A stretch of DNA of 57,439 nucleotides from an uncultured bacterium (GTDB lineage Bacteria > Bacillota > Clostridia > Lachnospirales > Lachnospiraceae): the NCBI GenBank assembly GCA_947063875.1, contig CAMSTY010000016.1:1-57439 (forward strand), written 5' to 3'. A model generated the notes under the pieces. It did not search any database. It had not been told where the DNA came from and was given only the letters and a program-made list of their open reading frames with translations. How positions within the stretch are numbered: position 1 is the first letter of the stretch; each line of letters starts with the position of its first letter. A program made the translations under genes and the position numbers. This document shows positions 25,598 to 34,369 of this stretch, one piece after another.

Positions 25598-28237
25598 CTA
25601 CTGAATCTGCTCTGCCGCAGCCTCATACACTTTCTCCAATGCGGCATCCACACCAGCCGGATTCTTACCGCCGGCCTGGGCCATATTCGGACGTCCGCCG
25701 CCCCCGCCGCCTACCAGCCCGGCAATCGCCTTAATCAGGTTGCCGGCATGAGCACCCTTCTTCTGGGCGCCTTCCGTGGCTGTCGCCATCAGGCTGACCT
25801 TGCCATCCAGCACAGAAGCCAATACGATCACACCCTCGCCCAGCTTGTCCTTCAGCTGATCGCCCAGATTGCGTAAGCCGTTCATGTCCGCATCGCTGAC
25901 CTTTGCAGCAAGCACCTTAACACCGCCAATCTCCTTCACCCGGTCCATAACGTCGCCCAGAGAATCCTTTGCCAGACGTGCTTTCAGCTTTTCGTTCTCC
26001 GAGTGCAGCGTGCGAATCTCTTCCAACATGGATTCAATCCGTCCCTTCAGTTCTGCCGGAGTGCTCTTTGCCGCTTTCGCTGCCTGGTGCAGTTCCTCCT
26101 CGGCATTCTGATAATAAGCCATCAGGCCGTCTCCAGTCAGCGCCTCAATTCTGCGGACGTTCGCCGCGATTCCTGCCTCGGAGAGAATCTTAAAGGCATG
26201 AACCTGACCAGTACGAGCCACATGAGTACCCCCGCAAAGTTCCGTTGAGAAATCGCCCATCTTGACCACACGTACCGTCTCGCCATATTTTTCGCCAAAA
26301 AGCGCCATAGCGCCCGTTTTCTTTGCTTCATCCAGACTCATCTCCTGCGTGGTCACTACCAGATTCTCCTGAATCTCCCGGTTCACCAGTTCTTCCACTT
26401 TTCGGATCTCTTCCCGGGTCATTGCGGAGAAATGCGTAAAGTCAAACCGCAGACGGTCTGGCGTCACCAGCGATCCCGCTTGCTCCACATGCTCTCCCAG
26501 CACTATCCTCAGCGCTTTCTGCAGCAAATGGGTCGCGCTGTGATTCTTTTCCGTATCGCGGCGGTTCTTTGCGCCTACCTTCAGTGTGACGGTCTCTCCG
26601 ACAGCCAGCATTCCGGACACCATCTTTCCGACATGGCCGATCTTGCCTCCCTGCAAATGGATGGTGTCTTCCACCACAAAGCTGCCGCCGCTGCCTTCAA
26701 TCACACCGGTATCGCCGGTCTGTCCGCCCATAGTGCCATAAAAAGGAGTCTCTTCCACAAGGATTGTCCCGGTCTGTCCGTCAGTCAATGCCTGCACCAG
26801 TTCGCTGTCAGTTGTCAGCACGGTAATCTTTGAATCATGGGAAAGCCTGTCGTATCCGACAAAACTGCTGGTAACCTCTGCCGGAATAGACTGATAAACC
26901 GTCACATCCGCCCCCATGTAATTGGTGGTTTTTCTGGCATCCTTGGCCTTTTTGCGCTGTTCCTTCATGGCAGCCTGGAAGCCGTCCTCATCCACGGTCA
27001 TATTCTTTTCTTCCAGAAGTTCAACGGTCAAATCCAGCGGGAAGCCATAAGTGTCATAAAGCTTAAAGGCATCTGCCCCGGAGAGAACCGTCTTGCCTTC
27101 CTTTGACATCTCTTCTTCCATTTCTGCCAGGATCGAAAGTCCGGTGTCAATGGTACGGCTGAACTTCTCCTCCTCTTCCGTAAGCACTTTGAGGATCATG
27201 ACACTCTTTTCTTCCAGCTCCGGATAGCCGTCTTTGGACAGGGCAATCACGGTTTTGGCCAGTTCGGCCATAAAGCGCCCCTCAATGCCAAGAAGTCTCC
27301 CGTGACGGGCAGCACGGCGCAGCAGACGGCGCAGCACATAGCCGCATCCCTCATTGGAAGGCATAATGCCATCTGAGATCATAAAAGTACACGACTTCAC
27401 ATGATCGGCAATAATCCGCAGGGATACGTCCTTTTTCTCGTCCGCCTGATAGGCAGTGTGCGCCAAGGCACACACTTCATCCAGAAGGGCCTTGTTGGTA
27501 TCCACCGTAAAGAGGGAATCCACATCCTGCACTACCACCGCCAGACGCTCCAAACCCATGCCGGTGTCAATATTCTTCTGGGTCAGTTCGGTATAATTGC
27601 CGTGGCCGTCATTCTCAAACTGTGTAAATACATTGTTCCACACCTCAATATAGCGGTCACAGTCGCAGCCAACCGTACATCCTGGTTTGCCGCAGCCATA
27701 TTTTTCTCCCCGGTCGTAATAAATCTCCGAACAGGGACCACAGGGGCCCGCCCCATGTTCCCAGAAGTTATCTTCCTTGCCAAAACGGAAAATCCTCTCT
27801 TTGGCAATGCCAATCTTCTTATTCCAGATCTCAAAGGCCTCATCGTCATCCTGATACACGGATGGATAAAGGCGGTCAGGAGCCAGTCCCACAACTTCCG
27901 TCAGAAATTCCCAGGACCAGTGGATCGCCTCGTCCTTAAAATAATCCCCGAACGAAAAGTTGCCCAGCATTTCAAAAAAAGTCCCATGCCGTGCAGTCTT
28001 GCCGATATTTTCAATGTCACCGGTACGGATGCATTTCTGGCAGGTGGTCACGCGTTTGCGCGGCGGGATCTCCTGCCCGGTAAAATAAGGTTTTAAGGGT
28101 GCCATACCGGAATTGATCAGCAGCAGGCTGTTGTCATTGTGAGGAACCAAAGAAAAACTCTTCATCGCCAGGTGGCCTTTGCTCTCAAAAAACTCCAGAA
28201 ACATTCTTCTCAATTCATTCACGCCGTACTTCTTCAC
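25598..28237 (-). CDS. alaS: Alanine--tRNA ligase
   Basis: Charges tRNA-Ala. The 879 residues include the class II catalytic domain, the editing domain with metal ligands in NHSATH (about residue 565) and CGGTH (about 665), and the C-Ala domain with the Gly-rich GGGGGGRP near the end. The start codon is GTG (28235-28237) with GGAGGA about 8 bases upstream. It follows the small membrane protein gene by 17 bases. No T-box leader was seen. Confidence 0.97.
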   Translation of the reverse strand: MKKYGVNELRRMFLEFFESKGHLAMKSFSLVPHNDNSLLLINSGMAPLKPYFTGQEIPPRKRVTTCQKCIRTGDIENIGKTARHGTFFEMLGNFSFGDYFKDEAIHWSWEFLTEVVGLAPDRLYPSVYQDDDEAFEIWNKKIGIAKERIFRFGKEDNFWEHGAGPCGPCSEIYYDRGEKYGCGKPGCTVGCDCDRYIEVWNNVFTQFENDGHGNYTELTQKNIDTGMGLERLAVVVQDVDSLFTVDTNKALLDEVCALAHTAYQADEKKDVSLRIIADHVKSCTFMISDGIMPSNEGCGYVLRRLLRRAARHGRLLGIEGRFMAELAKTVIALSKDGYPELEEKSVMILKVLTEEEEKFSRTIDTGLSILAEMEEEMSKEGKTVLSGADAFKLYDTYGFPLDLTVELLEEKNMTVDEDGFQAAMKEQRKKAKDARKTTNYMGADVTVYQSIPAEVTSSFVGYDRLSHDSKITVLTTDSELVQALTDGQTGTILVEETPFYGTMGGQTGDTGVIEGSGGSFVVEDTIHLQGGKIGHVGKMVSGMLAVGETVTLKVGAKNRRDTEKNHSATHLLQKALRIVLGEHVEQAGSLVTPDRLRFDFTHFSAMTREEIRKVEELVNREIQENLVVTTQEMSLDEAKKTGAMALFGEKYGETVRVVKMGDFSTELCGGTHVARTGQVHAFKILSEAGIAANVRRIEALTGDGLMAYYQNAEEELHQAAKAAKSTPAELKGRIESMLEEIRTLHSENEKLKARLAKDSLGDVMDRVKEIGGVKVLAAKVSDADMNGLRNLGDQLKDKLGEGVIVLASVLDGKVSLMATATEGAQKKGAHAGNLIKAIAGLVGGGGGGRPNMAQAGGKNPAGVDAALEKVYEAAAEQIQ

Positions 28238-28254
28238 GTCTATGTCCTCCGTAT

Positions 28255-28401
28255 TTATCTACTCTCCTGGCTGTTCACAACCCTCCCGGCGTCTTTTTTA
28301 TCTCTGAATTTTTTCCCAAAGATAATCCCTGCATAAGCAATCGCCGCAAAAATAATCGCTTTCAATGTGTAACCAAACAAGCTTACCGCTACTTCCGTCA
28401 T
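28255..28401 (-). CDS. Small single-pass membrane protein upstream of alaS
   Basis: A 48-residue frame: MTEVAVSLFGYTLKAIIF begins it, a hydrophobic helix spans about 5-28, and a basic tail GKKFRDKKDAGR follows before TAA. ATG at 28399-28401 with GGAGG about 11 bases upstream. I recall similar tiny proteins near alaS in Lachnospiraceae, sometimes with misleading names, but no function is known to me. The charge pattern predicts the C-terminus inside the cell. It is very likely co-transcribed with alaS. Confidence 0.75.
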   Translation of the reverse strand: MTEVAVSLFGYTLKAIIFAAIAYAGIIFGKKFRDKKDAGRVVNSQESR

Positions 28402-28449
28402 GATATACTGTACCTCCATTGTTTAAATATCAACTTCTTCCATCCTTGT

Positions 28450-28478
28450 ATCTTATCATAGCAGCCGATATTTAGCAA
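28450..28478 (-). promoter_or_regulatory. Possible promoter for the small membrane protein and alaS
   Basis: TTGCTA (28473-28478), 17-base spacer, TAAGAT (28450-28455) on the minus strand, about 50 bases before the small gene. Both boxes are moderate matches. Confidence 0.4.
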
Positions 28479-28489
28479 GACACAAATAA

Positions 28490-28514
28490 AACTTTGCCGG
28501 CAAAATGCCGGCAA
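28490..28514 (-). terminator. Terminator after the GH32 gene
   Basis: Perfect 9-base-pair stem TTGCCGGCA/TGCCGGCAA with a 3-base loop, followed on the minus strand by AGTTTTATTTG. It lies 11 bases after the GH32 stop and closes the sugar operon. Confidence 0.85.
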
Positions 28515-28525
28515 TAAAAGACATT

Positions 28526-29875
28526 CTATAGATTCATCCCGAACAGCCTTACGTCGCTTCCCCCGTTTATCTGAAGTTCCCTGCCCATCCCATAAACCGC
28601 ATTGCTGATGACATATTCTCCGTCATTGACATAAACCTCCACCATATGTTCATCCACAAAAATCTCCAGCCGGCTTCCCTCCCGCACATCCGGGGTTTCA
28701 AACATCATCCGGTAACCATCGCCCTTACAGAATACGGAGGACCGGTCCGTACAGATCCGGTTCCCTCTCCGGAAGATCCGGTAGCCGCCTGCATTGACGC
28801 ATCCGCCGTCCTCCAGGCAGAGGCTGATCCGGCAACCCTCCGGCCCGGCGTTTTTCACATCCTCGATGGGTCTGGAGTACTTTTTTTTCACATTCGGGTG
28901 AACCCTGAAATACACATGGCCATCTCTGGCCTCAACCACCCGGGGCAGACAGAACATCCCGTTCCATGGCGCTGTGTCCCCCTCTTTTACTGCCTCCGGC
29001 ATTCTGAGCCATGCCACCAGTACTCTCCTTCCCTCTTCATCCACCGTGCTCTGAGGCGCATAGAGGTCCAGGCCGTAATCCAGATACTGATAAGTTTCCG
29101 GCATCTTCATCTCACATTGCTCTTCCTCAAAATCCACCGTCATGCAGATCGCCTGATTCTCCTCCCACTTTCCATCCTTCAGAAAACGCATGGGGGAAAA
29201 TACCAATACCTGGCCGTTTTCCGTCTCAAAATAATCGGGGCACTCCCACATCCATCCCCATCCGGGCCCTTTGGACACATCATTCACATAAGACCAGTTC
29301 TCCAGGTCTTCACTCCGGTAAAACAGCAGCTTCCCGCGTCCTTCCTCACTCTGGCTTCCCAGGACCATGTACCAGCCATTCTTCCCTTTCCAGACCTTCG
29401 GGTCCCGGGTGTGGGTCCGGTCGCCGACTTTCCTGTCTGCAACCGGCTCGATCACTACACGTTTCCCGTTAAAATTATCAAACTTCATCCCATCCTCAGA
29501 GGAGATCATCATCTGGCAGGATTCAAACTTATCCTTGGGACTGATATGAATATTTTCCGGATCTGCTTCATGGTAATGGACTCCGGTATAAAAGAGCACC
29601 ATCTTACCGTCATTTTCCACCGCGCTGCCTGAAAAGCATCCGTTCTGGTCTCCATATTTTGTCGGAAACAAGCTGATCCCCACATGTTCCCAGTTCACCA
29701 GGTCATCGCTGACTGCGTGCCCCCAGTGCATGGTTCCCCACATAGGGGCATAAGGAAAATACTGGTAAAAGAGATGGTATCTTCCTCCATAGTAAATAAA
29801 TCCATTCGGGTCGTTGATCCAATTTCCCGGCGCCTTCAAATGCCCGCTCTGTCTTATTCGCTGCTCCATTTTCAC
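28526..29875 (-). CDS. Glycoside hydrolase family 32 (cytoplasmic beta-fructosidase or sucrose hydrolase)
   Basis: Hydrolyses beta-fructofuranosides. The 449 residues carry the three GH32 catalytic motifs: nucleophile D22 in WINDPNG (19-25), RDP (157-159, transition-state Asp), and the acid/base E211 in ECPD. There is no signal peptide, so it acts on imported sugar. A C-terminal beta-sandwich domain is present but short. It ends an operon with an ABC importer and no PTS genes, so the substrate arrives unphosphorylated; sucrose or short fructo-oligosaccharides is the best inference. Closest name would be sacA or scrB. Confidence 0.93.
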   Translation of the reverse strand: MKMEQRIRQSGHLKAPGNWINDPNGFIYYGGRYHLFYQYFPYAPMWGTMHWGHAVSDDLVNWEHVGISLFPTKYGDQNGCFSGSAVENDGKMVLFYTGVHYHEADPENIHISPKDKFESCQMMISSEDGMKFDNFNGKRVVIEPVADRKVGDRTHTRDPKVWKGKNGWYMVLGSQSEEGRGKLLFYRSEDLENWSYVNDVSKGPGWGWMWECPDYFETENGQVLVFSPMRFLKDGKWEENQAICMTVDFEEEQCEMKMPETYQYLDYGLDLYAPQSTVDEEGRRVLVAWLRMPEAVKEGDTAPWNGMFCLPRVVEARDGHVYFRVHPNVKKKYSRPIEDVKNAGPEGCRISLCLEDGGCVNAGGYRIFRRGNRICTDRSSVFCKGDGYRMMFETPDVREGSRLEIFVDEHMVEVYVNDGEYVISNAVYGMGRELQINGGSDVRLFGMNL

Positions 29876-29919
29876 AATTCCTTTCCAGATAAATTCCTGA
29901 CAGACAAGATCTTCCTCTG

Positions 29920-29943
29920 AAATCCGTTTTTAAATCCGTTTTT
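29920..29943. repeat. Tandem 12-base duplication at the ATPase gene end
   Basis: Two perfect copies of AAATCCGTTTTT in tandem. The duplication spans the last codons and stop of the ABC ATPase gene, so a second copy of the stop-containing unit lies just downstream. It looks like replication slippage. Confidence 0.8.
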
Positions 29944-31021
29944 CGGTATCCTTGTCAAAGAAGTGCATCTTCTCCGGCAGGAAAACAAACCGGATCTCGT
30001 CGCCAATCATGCTTACTTCATACTTGGAGACCCTTGCCACCGTCAGGCTTCCGCCATAAGTATAATACAGATTGTTCTCATTTCCCATAACTTCTGCGTT
30101 TTCCACCACAGCCCTTTGCTGATCTGCTTCGTACTTTTTCAGGCTGGCAGAATCCAGCTTAATGTCTTCGCCACGGATTCCCATGATCATCTGTCCGGTT
30201 TTTCCGCCAAGTCTGGCCACAACCTCCGCAGGCAGACGGATCGTGCTTCCGTCCGAAAACCTCAGTTCGCTGCCGTCTACGGTTACATTGTAGAAATTCA
30301 TCTGCGGCGAGCCGATAAAGCCGGCAACAAATTTATTCACCGGATGTTCATACAACTCCATCGGCGCCCCTGCCTGCTGGACCACCCCGTCTTTCATAAT
30401 CACAATCCGGTCCGCCATCGTCATAGCCTCCACCTGGTCGTGAGTCACATAGATGGTGGTGGTTCCCAGTTCCCGATGCAGCTTGCTGATCTCATTGCGC
30501 ATACTGACTCTCAGCTTGGCGTCCAGATTGGAAAGAGGCTCATCCATCAAAAACAGCTTCTGATTTTTCACGATTGCACGCCCTAAGGCCACTCTCTGCC
30601 GCTGTCCTCCGGAAAGATTCTTTGGTTTTCGGGTGCGAAACTCCTCCAGGCCCAGAATGCGGATAGCCCAGTCTACTTTTTTCTGAACCTCTGCCTCCGG
30701 CACCTTCATATTGCGCAGTCCATAACCGATATTCTTCTCCACAGTCATATGAGGATACAGCGCATAGTTCTGGAAGACCATGGCAATCCCCCGGTCCTTA
30801 GGCGCCACCTCATTGACCCGCTTTCCGTCAATAAACAAATCTCCGCTGGTGATCTCCTCGAATCCGGCTACCATCCGCAGGGTGGTGGATTTTCCACAGC
30901 CCGACGGCCCCACAAAAGCAATAAATTCTTTTTCCTCAATAGTCAGGTTAAAATCCGTCACGGAATTTCTCTCAGCATTTTCATATTTTTTGCAGATATT
31001 CTTAAACTCAATAAAGCTCAT
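29930..31021 (-). CDS. Sugar ABC transporter ATPase (MsmK/UgpC/MalK type)
   Basis: Nucleotide-binding subunit that powers the importer below. The 363 residues hold Walker A GPSGCGKST (38-46), the signature LSGGQRQRVALGRAI (about 135-149), Walker B LFLMDEPLSNLDA, and a C-terminal TOBE/regulatory domain. In many Firmicutes one such ATPase serves several sugar importers; here it is inside the operon, 4 bases after the permease gene. Confidence 0.94.
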   Translation of the reverse strand: MSFIEFKNICKKYENAERNSVTDFNLTIEEKEFIAFVGPSGCGKSTTLRMVAGFEEITSGDLFIDGKRVNEVAPKDRGIAMVFQNYALYPHMTVEKNIGYGLRNMKVPEAEVQKKVDWAIRILGLEEFRTRKPKNLSGGQRQRVALGRAIVKNQKLFLMDEPLSNLDAKLRVSMRNEISKLHRELGTTTIYVTHDQVEAMTMADRIVIMKDGVVQQAGAPMELYEHPVNKFVAGFIGSPQMNFYNVTVDGSELRFSDGSTIRLPAEVVARLGGKTGQMIMGIRGEDIKLDSASLKKYEADQQRAVVENAEVMGNENNLYYTYGGSLTVARVSKYEVSMIGDEIRFVFLPEKMHFFDKDTEKRI

Positions 31022-31024
31022 CTC

Positions 31025-31876
31025 TTATCCCTCCTTGGACCCTGTCGAGGTCACGCCTTCCACAATCTGTTTTGAGAACAACGAGTAAATAATAATCACC
31101 GGAATCGTCACCATGGTAATTACCGCAAGAGTCTGGCCCATGGTGGTATTTTCATTGGATGTAATGGAATTCAGGCCAATCTGCGCAGTCAGAAGATTGC
31201 TGGAGGTAAATACCAGCGAAGGCCACAGGTAATCATTCCATACATTCAAAAAGGTAAACACGCTGACCGTCGCCACCACGGTCTTTGACATGGGAAGGAC
31301 CATGGTAAAGAAATATTTCAAGGGACTGCAGAAATCCAGCTGGGCCGCCTCATACACATCGTCCGGCAGATTCATGAACACCTGGCGGAATAAAAAGATG
31401 TTAAACGGATTCACAATCATCGGAAGGATGTATCCTACCACCGTATTCAAAAGCCCCACCTTGGCAATCATCAGAAAATGGATGGTCAGAATCGTCTCCA
31501 TCGGCACAATCTGCAAAAGCAGGATCAGAAGCACCCACCGCTCGCGGAAGGGGAAATGAATCTTTGCCAGGGCATATCCGGCCAGTCCGTTCACCACCAC
31601 TCCGCACACGATCAGGATTGCCGCATAAAACAGAGTGTTAACCATATATCTCAGAAAGTTGGTATTGGTCAGAATCGATATGTAGTTCTCAAAAAATCCT
31701 CCTCCCGGCATAGGCGGAATAAATGCCGCGACCGTATTCATATCTGCGGTAATGGCTGCGTCCGGCTTAAAAGAATTGGCCAGCATCCATACCACCGGAA
31801 ACAGGAAAAACAATGACAGCACCAGAAGTATGGCAGTCAGGACCCAGTTAATTCCTTTTTGCTTTTTTGTTAACAT
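31025..31876 (-). CDS. Sugar ABC transporter permease, MalG type
   Basis: Inner-membrane subunit of 283 residues with six hydrophobic helices (first at about 13-33). The coupling EAA loop is at 176-195 (EAAQLDFC...LP), but the normally conserved Gly is Phe182. Its start overlaps the end of the MalF-type permease gene by 29 bases, so the pair is made together. Confidence 0.92.
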   Translation of the reverse strand: MLTKKQKGINWVLTAILLVLSLFFLFPVVWMLANSFKPDAAITADMNTVAAFIPPMPGGGFFENYISILTNTNFLRYMVNTLFYAAILIVCGVVVNGLAGYALAKIHFPFRERWVLLILLLQIVPMETILTIHFLMIAKVGLLNTVVGYILPMIVNPFNIFLFRQVFMNLPDDVYEAAQLDFCSPLKYFFTMVLPMSKTVVATVSVFTFLNVWNDYLWPSLVFTSSNLLTAQIGLNSITSNENTTMGQTLAVITMVTIPVIIIYSLFSKQIVEGVTSTGSKEG

Positions 31877-32747
31877 GTTTCTCCTCCTTATCCCTGGTCA
31901 GGATTGACTGAATAACCGTCAATGCCATCACAAATACTGCAAACACAATCGCCATGGTAGAAGCAAGGCCGATCTCCCAGTTGACCGTACCGGTCTCATA
32001 AATGTTATAAACCATCGTATAAGTAGAATGGGATGGGCCGCCGCCGGTCATAACCATGGGCTGTACAATCATACGGAACGCCCCGATGGTAACGGTAATA
32101 AACACAAACACACAAAGCGGCTTTAGCTCCGGCAGGGTAATGTCCTTAAATTTCTGCCATTCACTGGCGTGATCCATCTCCGCTGCCTCATACAGTCCGG
32201 GATTGATCGCCTGCAGGCCGCCTAAAAAGATAATCATCTGATATCCCACCCCCTGCCACACACTCATAACAGCGATAGACGGCAGCGCTTGCCTGGCGCT
32301 GTGAATAAAAGGCTGTGTGGAAATTCCGATATTTCCCAAAAGCGTATTTAAGATTCCCTCCGGACTGTAAATCTGCATCCACAGGGTAGATACCACGGCC
32401 AGAGACATGACTACCGGAACGAAAAATGCAACCTTAAAGTATTTTTTACAATGGGTTACCTTGTTAATCAGAAGCGCCAGGCCCAATGCTCCGATCCCCT
32501 GGCAGGGAAGAATAATCAGCACAAAACATACGGTGTTCACGAAGGACTGAACAAACAATTCATCCTTAAATATTTTTACATAGTTTTCCAATCCCACAAA
32601 ATGGGTCAGATCCGGATTCAGCGCAAAATAATCGGTAAAGCTGAATATCAGCGTCATCACCATAGGCACAAACAGGAAAATGGTTAAGAGAACCAGCGCC
32701 GGCCCAAAAAATGCCATTCCCAACAATGAACTTGATCTTTTCTTCAT
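31848..32747 (-). CDS. Sugar ABC transporter permease, MalF type
   Basis: Inner-membrane subunit of 299 residues; six predicted helices, the first at about 12-36. The EAA loop lies at 187-206 (EAAEMDHAS...ITLP), with His193 in place of the conserved Gly. It shares one base with the end of the binding-protein gene (both meet at 32747), so translation is coupled. Confidence 0.92.
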   Translation of the reverse strand: MKKRSSSLLGMAFFGPALVLLTIFLFVPMVMTLIFSFTDYFALNPDLTHFVGLENYVKIFKDELFVQSFVNTVCFVLIILPCQGIGALGLALLINKVTHCKKYFKVAFFVPVVMSLAVVSTLWMQIYSPEGILNTLLGNIGISTQPFIHSARQALPSIAVMSVWQGVGYQMIIFLGGLQAINPGLYEAAEMDHASEWQKFKDITLPELKPLCVFVFITVTIGAFRMIVQPMVMTGGGPSHSTYTMVYNIYETGTVNWEIGLASTMAIVFAVFVMALTVIQSILTRDKEEKHVNKKAKRN

Positions 32748-34069
32748 TATTTTCTCGTATAACGCTCCAGCTTGGCGTTAATCCTTTCTACAGATTTGTC
32801 CAGCACCTGCTTCGTGTCCTGTCCGCTCAGGGCAATACTTTCCAGCGCCTGCTGGAAGGAGGTGCTTACCTGCGGATATACCGGCGTCTTCGGCCTTGGA
32901 TGTCCGTATTCCTTCAGCTGCTCGTACAGCATGCGGTAATTCTCGTCGGTCTGAAATACGTCAATCTGTTCAAAGGCCTCATAGGTGGAAGGGAATGTCT
33001 TGGAAAGTTCCCAGATTCGTATGCCGCTCTCCACTCCGCTCATCCACTTCACCAGTTCTGTGGCCCCTTCCAGGTTCTCTGTGTTAGAAGAAGCAGCGTA
33101 GGCCCAGGAACCGGTAGGCGTATATCGGCCTTTGTCCCAGTCGTCTCCCACCACATAAGGCGCCACTCCCAGCGGAATATCCGGGTAATTCTGGTAGACC
33201 GTATTGACCTCCCAGGCGCCGTCAAACTTAAAAGCAGCCCTGCCGCTCTCGAACAGATGTTCAATCGGAGCCTCTGACATATATTTCTTCTCCACCATAG
33301 TCCGGAAAAATCCCATGGCCTTCACCATCTCGTCGGAGTTAAAAAAGCCGTCTACACAAAGGCCGTCCTCGCTGACCAGGTCTCCCCCGTCTGACCACAC
33401 AAAGGGCGCATAATAATAAATGCTCGCTTCCCCTACCGGGAAGGTCATGTCTAAAGGATATCCGCCCATTTCATCCATCACCGGCTTTAACTTTTCTAAA
33501 ATCTCCAGAAATTCTGTCCTGGTCCAGGGATTTCCCGCTTCCGGCACCTCAATCCCTGCTTTTTTGAGGATGTCTTTATTATAATACATTCCCACACTGG
33601 ACTCCATCACGCCCAGGGCATACAGCTTATCCTGATAGGTCCCCTGCTCCAGGATGGATTCCAGATATATGCTTCGTTCCTCCAAAGTAAGTTCCGCCAA
33701 AGGCTGAATAATGCCGTTGGCCGCATAGGCCGCAACATTAGGGCCATCCACAGTCAGCACATCGGGAAGTCCTCCTGACATCACGGAAGCATTGACCTTA
33801 TCTGAATATCCTCCGCCGCTGTTGTTCCGCGGAATAAATTCAATGTCCGCAAAATACTTCCCGTTGTACACCTCGTTGAACCGGTCCACCGACTGCCGGT
33901 ATGCCTGCCCTTCCTCTGTGTCTTCAATGGAATGTACCCACAGAGAAAGATACTGTTCACCCGGATCAAATCCTGCCACATCTCCCGGCTGTACCTGCTT
34001 CTTCTGACAGCCTGCCAGACATCCGGCAGCCAGCAGCATGGATGCTGCCACCGCAAATCCTTTTTTCAT
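32747..34069 (-). CDS. Sugar-binding lipoprotein of the ABC importer
   Basis: Extracellular solute-binding protein, family 1, 440 residues. A signal peptide ends in the lipobox LAGC with cysteine 21. The mature part is the two-lobed fold typical of oligosaccharide binders, with a Trp/Tyr-rich ligand region (IYYYAPFVWSDGG, about 221-233). As the first gene of the operon it has the highest expected expression, and an operator overlaps its transcription start. Ligand inferred as a fructose-containing sugar from the GH32 gene. Confidence 0.93.
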   Translation of the reverse strand: MKKGFAVAASMLLAAGCLAGCQKKQVQPGDVAGFDPGEQYLSLWVHSIEDTEEGQAYRQSVDRFNEVYNGKYFADIEFIPRNNSGGGYSDKVNASVMSGGLPDVLTVDGPNVAAYAANGIIQPLAELTLEERSIYLESILEQGTYQDKLYALGVMESSVGMYYNKDILKKAGIEVPEAGNPWTRTEFLEILEKLKPVMDEMGGYPLDMTFPVGEASIYYYAPFVWSDGGDLVSEDGLCVDGFFNSDEMVKAMGFFRTMVEKKYMSEAPIEHLFESGRAAFKFDGAWEVNTVYQNYPDIPLGVAPYVVGDDWDKGRYTPTGSWAYAASSNTENLEGATELVKWMSGVESGIRIWELSKTFPSTYEAFEQIDVFQTDENYRMLYEQLKEYGHPRPKTPVYPQVSTSFQQALESIALSGQDTKQVLDKSVERINAKLERYTRK

Positions 34070-34135
34070 GACATCCTCCTGACTAGGTATTCACCTGCTT
34101 TTTTGTAAAGCCGCACATATCACGTGCCTTTTTGA

Positions 34136-34162
34136 TAACCGGTAAAGTAACCGGTTACTTTA
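34136..34162. promoter_or_regulatory. Operator pair 1 for the LacI-family regulator
   Basis: Core TAACCGGTAA at 34136-34145 and perfect core TAACCGGTTA at 34148-34157, start to start 12 bases. The second is the centre of a perfect 20-base palindrome (34143-34162). CpG at the centre is the hallmark of LacI-family operators. It begins 7 bases downstream of the operon -10 box, so binding would block the polymerase. Confidence 0.85.
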
Positions 34163-34169
34163 TGGGTAT

Positions 34170-34198
34170 ATCCTACCACCTCTTACCGCCGTTGTCAA
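34170..34198 (-). promoter_or_regulatory. Sigma-A promoter of the sugar operon
   Basis: TTGACA (34193-34198), 17-base spacer, TAGGAT (34170-34175) on the minus strand, 100 bases upstream of the binding-protein gene. The start point falls at the edge of operator pair 1. Confidence 0.85.
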
Positions 34199-34261
34199 TC
34201 CGCTTTTCTAACTTTGTCAAATCCTCCAAATTCGTTTCCCATATTTTATGCACTTGTCACA

Positions 34262-34283
34262 TAACCGGTTACTTAACCGCTAA
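34262..34283. promoter_or_regulatory. Operator pair 2 for the LacI-family regulator
   Basis: Perfect core TAACCGGTTA (34262-34271) and a degenerate core TAACCGCTAA (34274-34283), again 12 bases start to start. It lies 20 bases upstream of the regulator -35 box and 114 bases from the perfect core of pair 1, near 11 helical turns, which would suit looping. Confidence 0.75.
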
Positions 34284-34302
34284 TTTCACAGTTAGTTTCT
34301 GA

Positions 34303-34331
34303 TTGTGCCTGATTTGAATTTCTGTTATAAT
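34303..34331 (+). promoter_or_regulatory. Sigma-A promoter of the LacI-family gene
   Basis: TTGTGC (34303-34308), 17-base spacer, TATAAT (34326-34331), about 38 bases before the ATG. Confidence 0.7.
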
Positions 34332-34369
34332 ATTGCTAATCATATTACCCGAAAAAGGAGTCCCTAGCT

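Larger units (their letters stand above)
34070..34369. promoter_or_regulatory. Divergent control region of the sugar operon and lacI-type gene
   Basis: This 300-base gap has no coding frame. It contains the operon promoter, the regulator promoter and two tandem operator pairs (separate entries). Confidence 0.85.
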
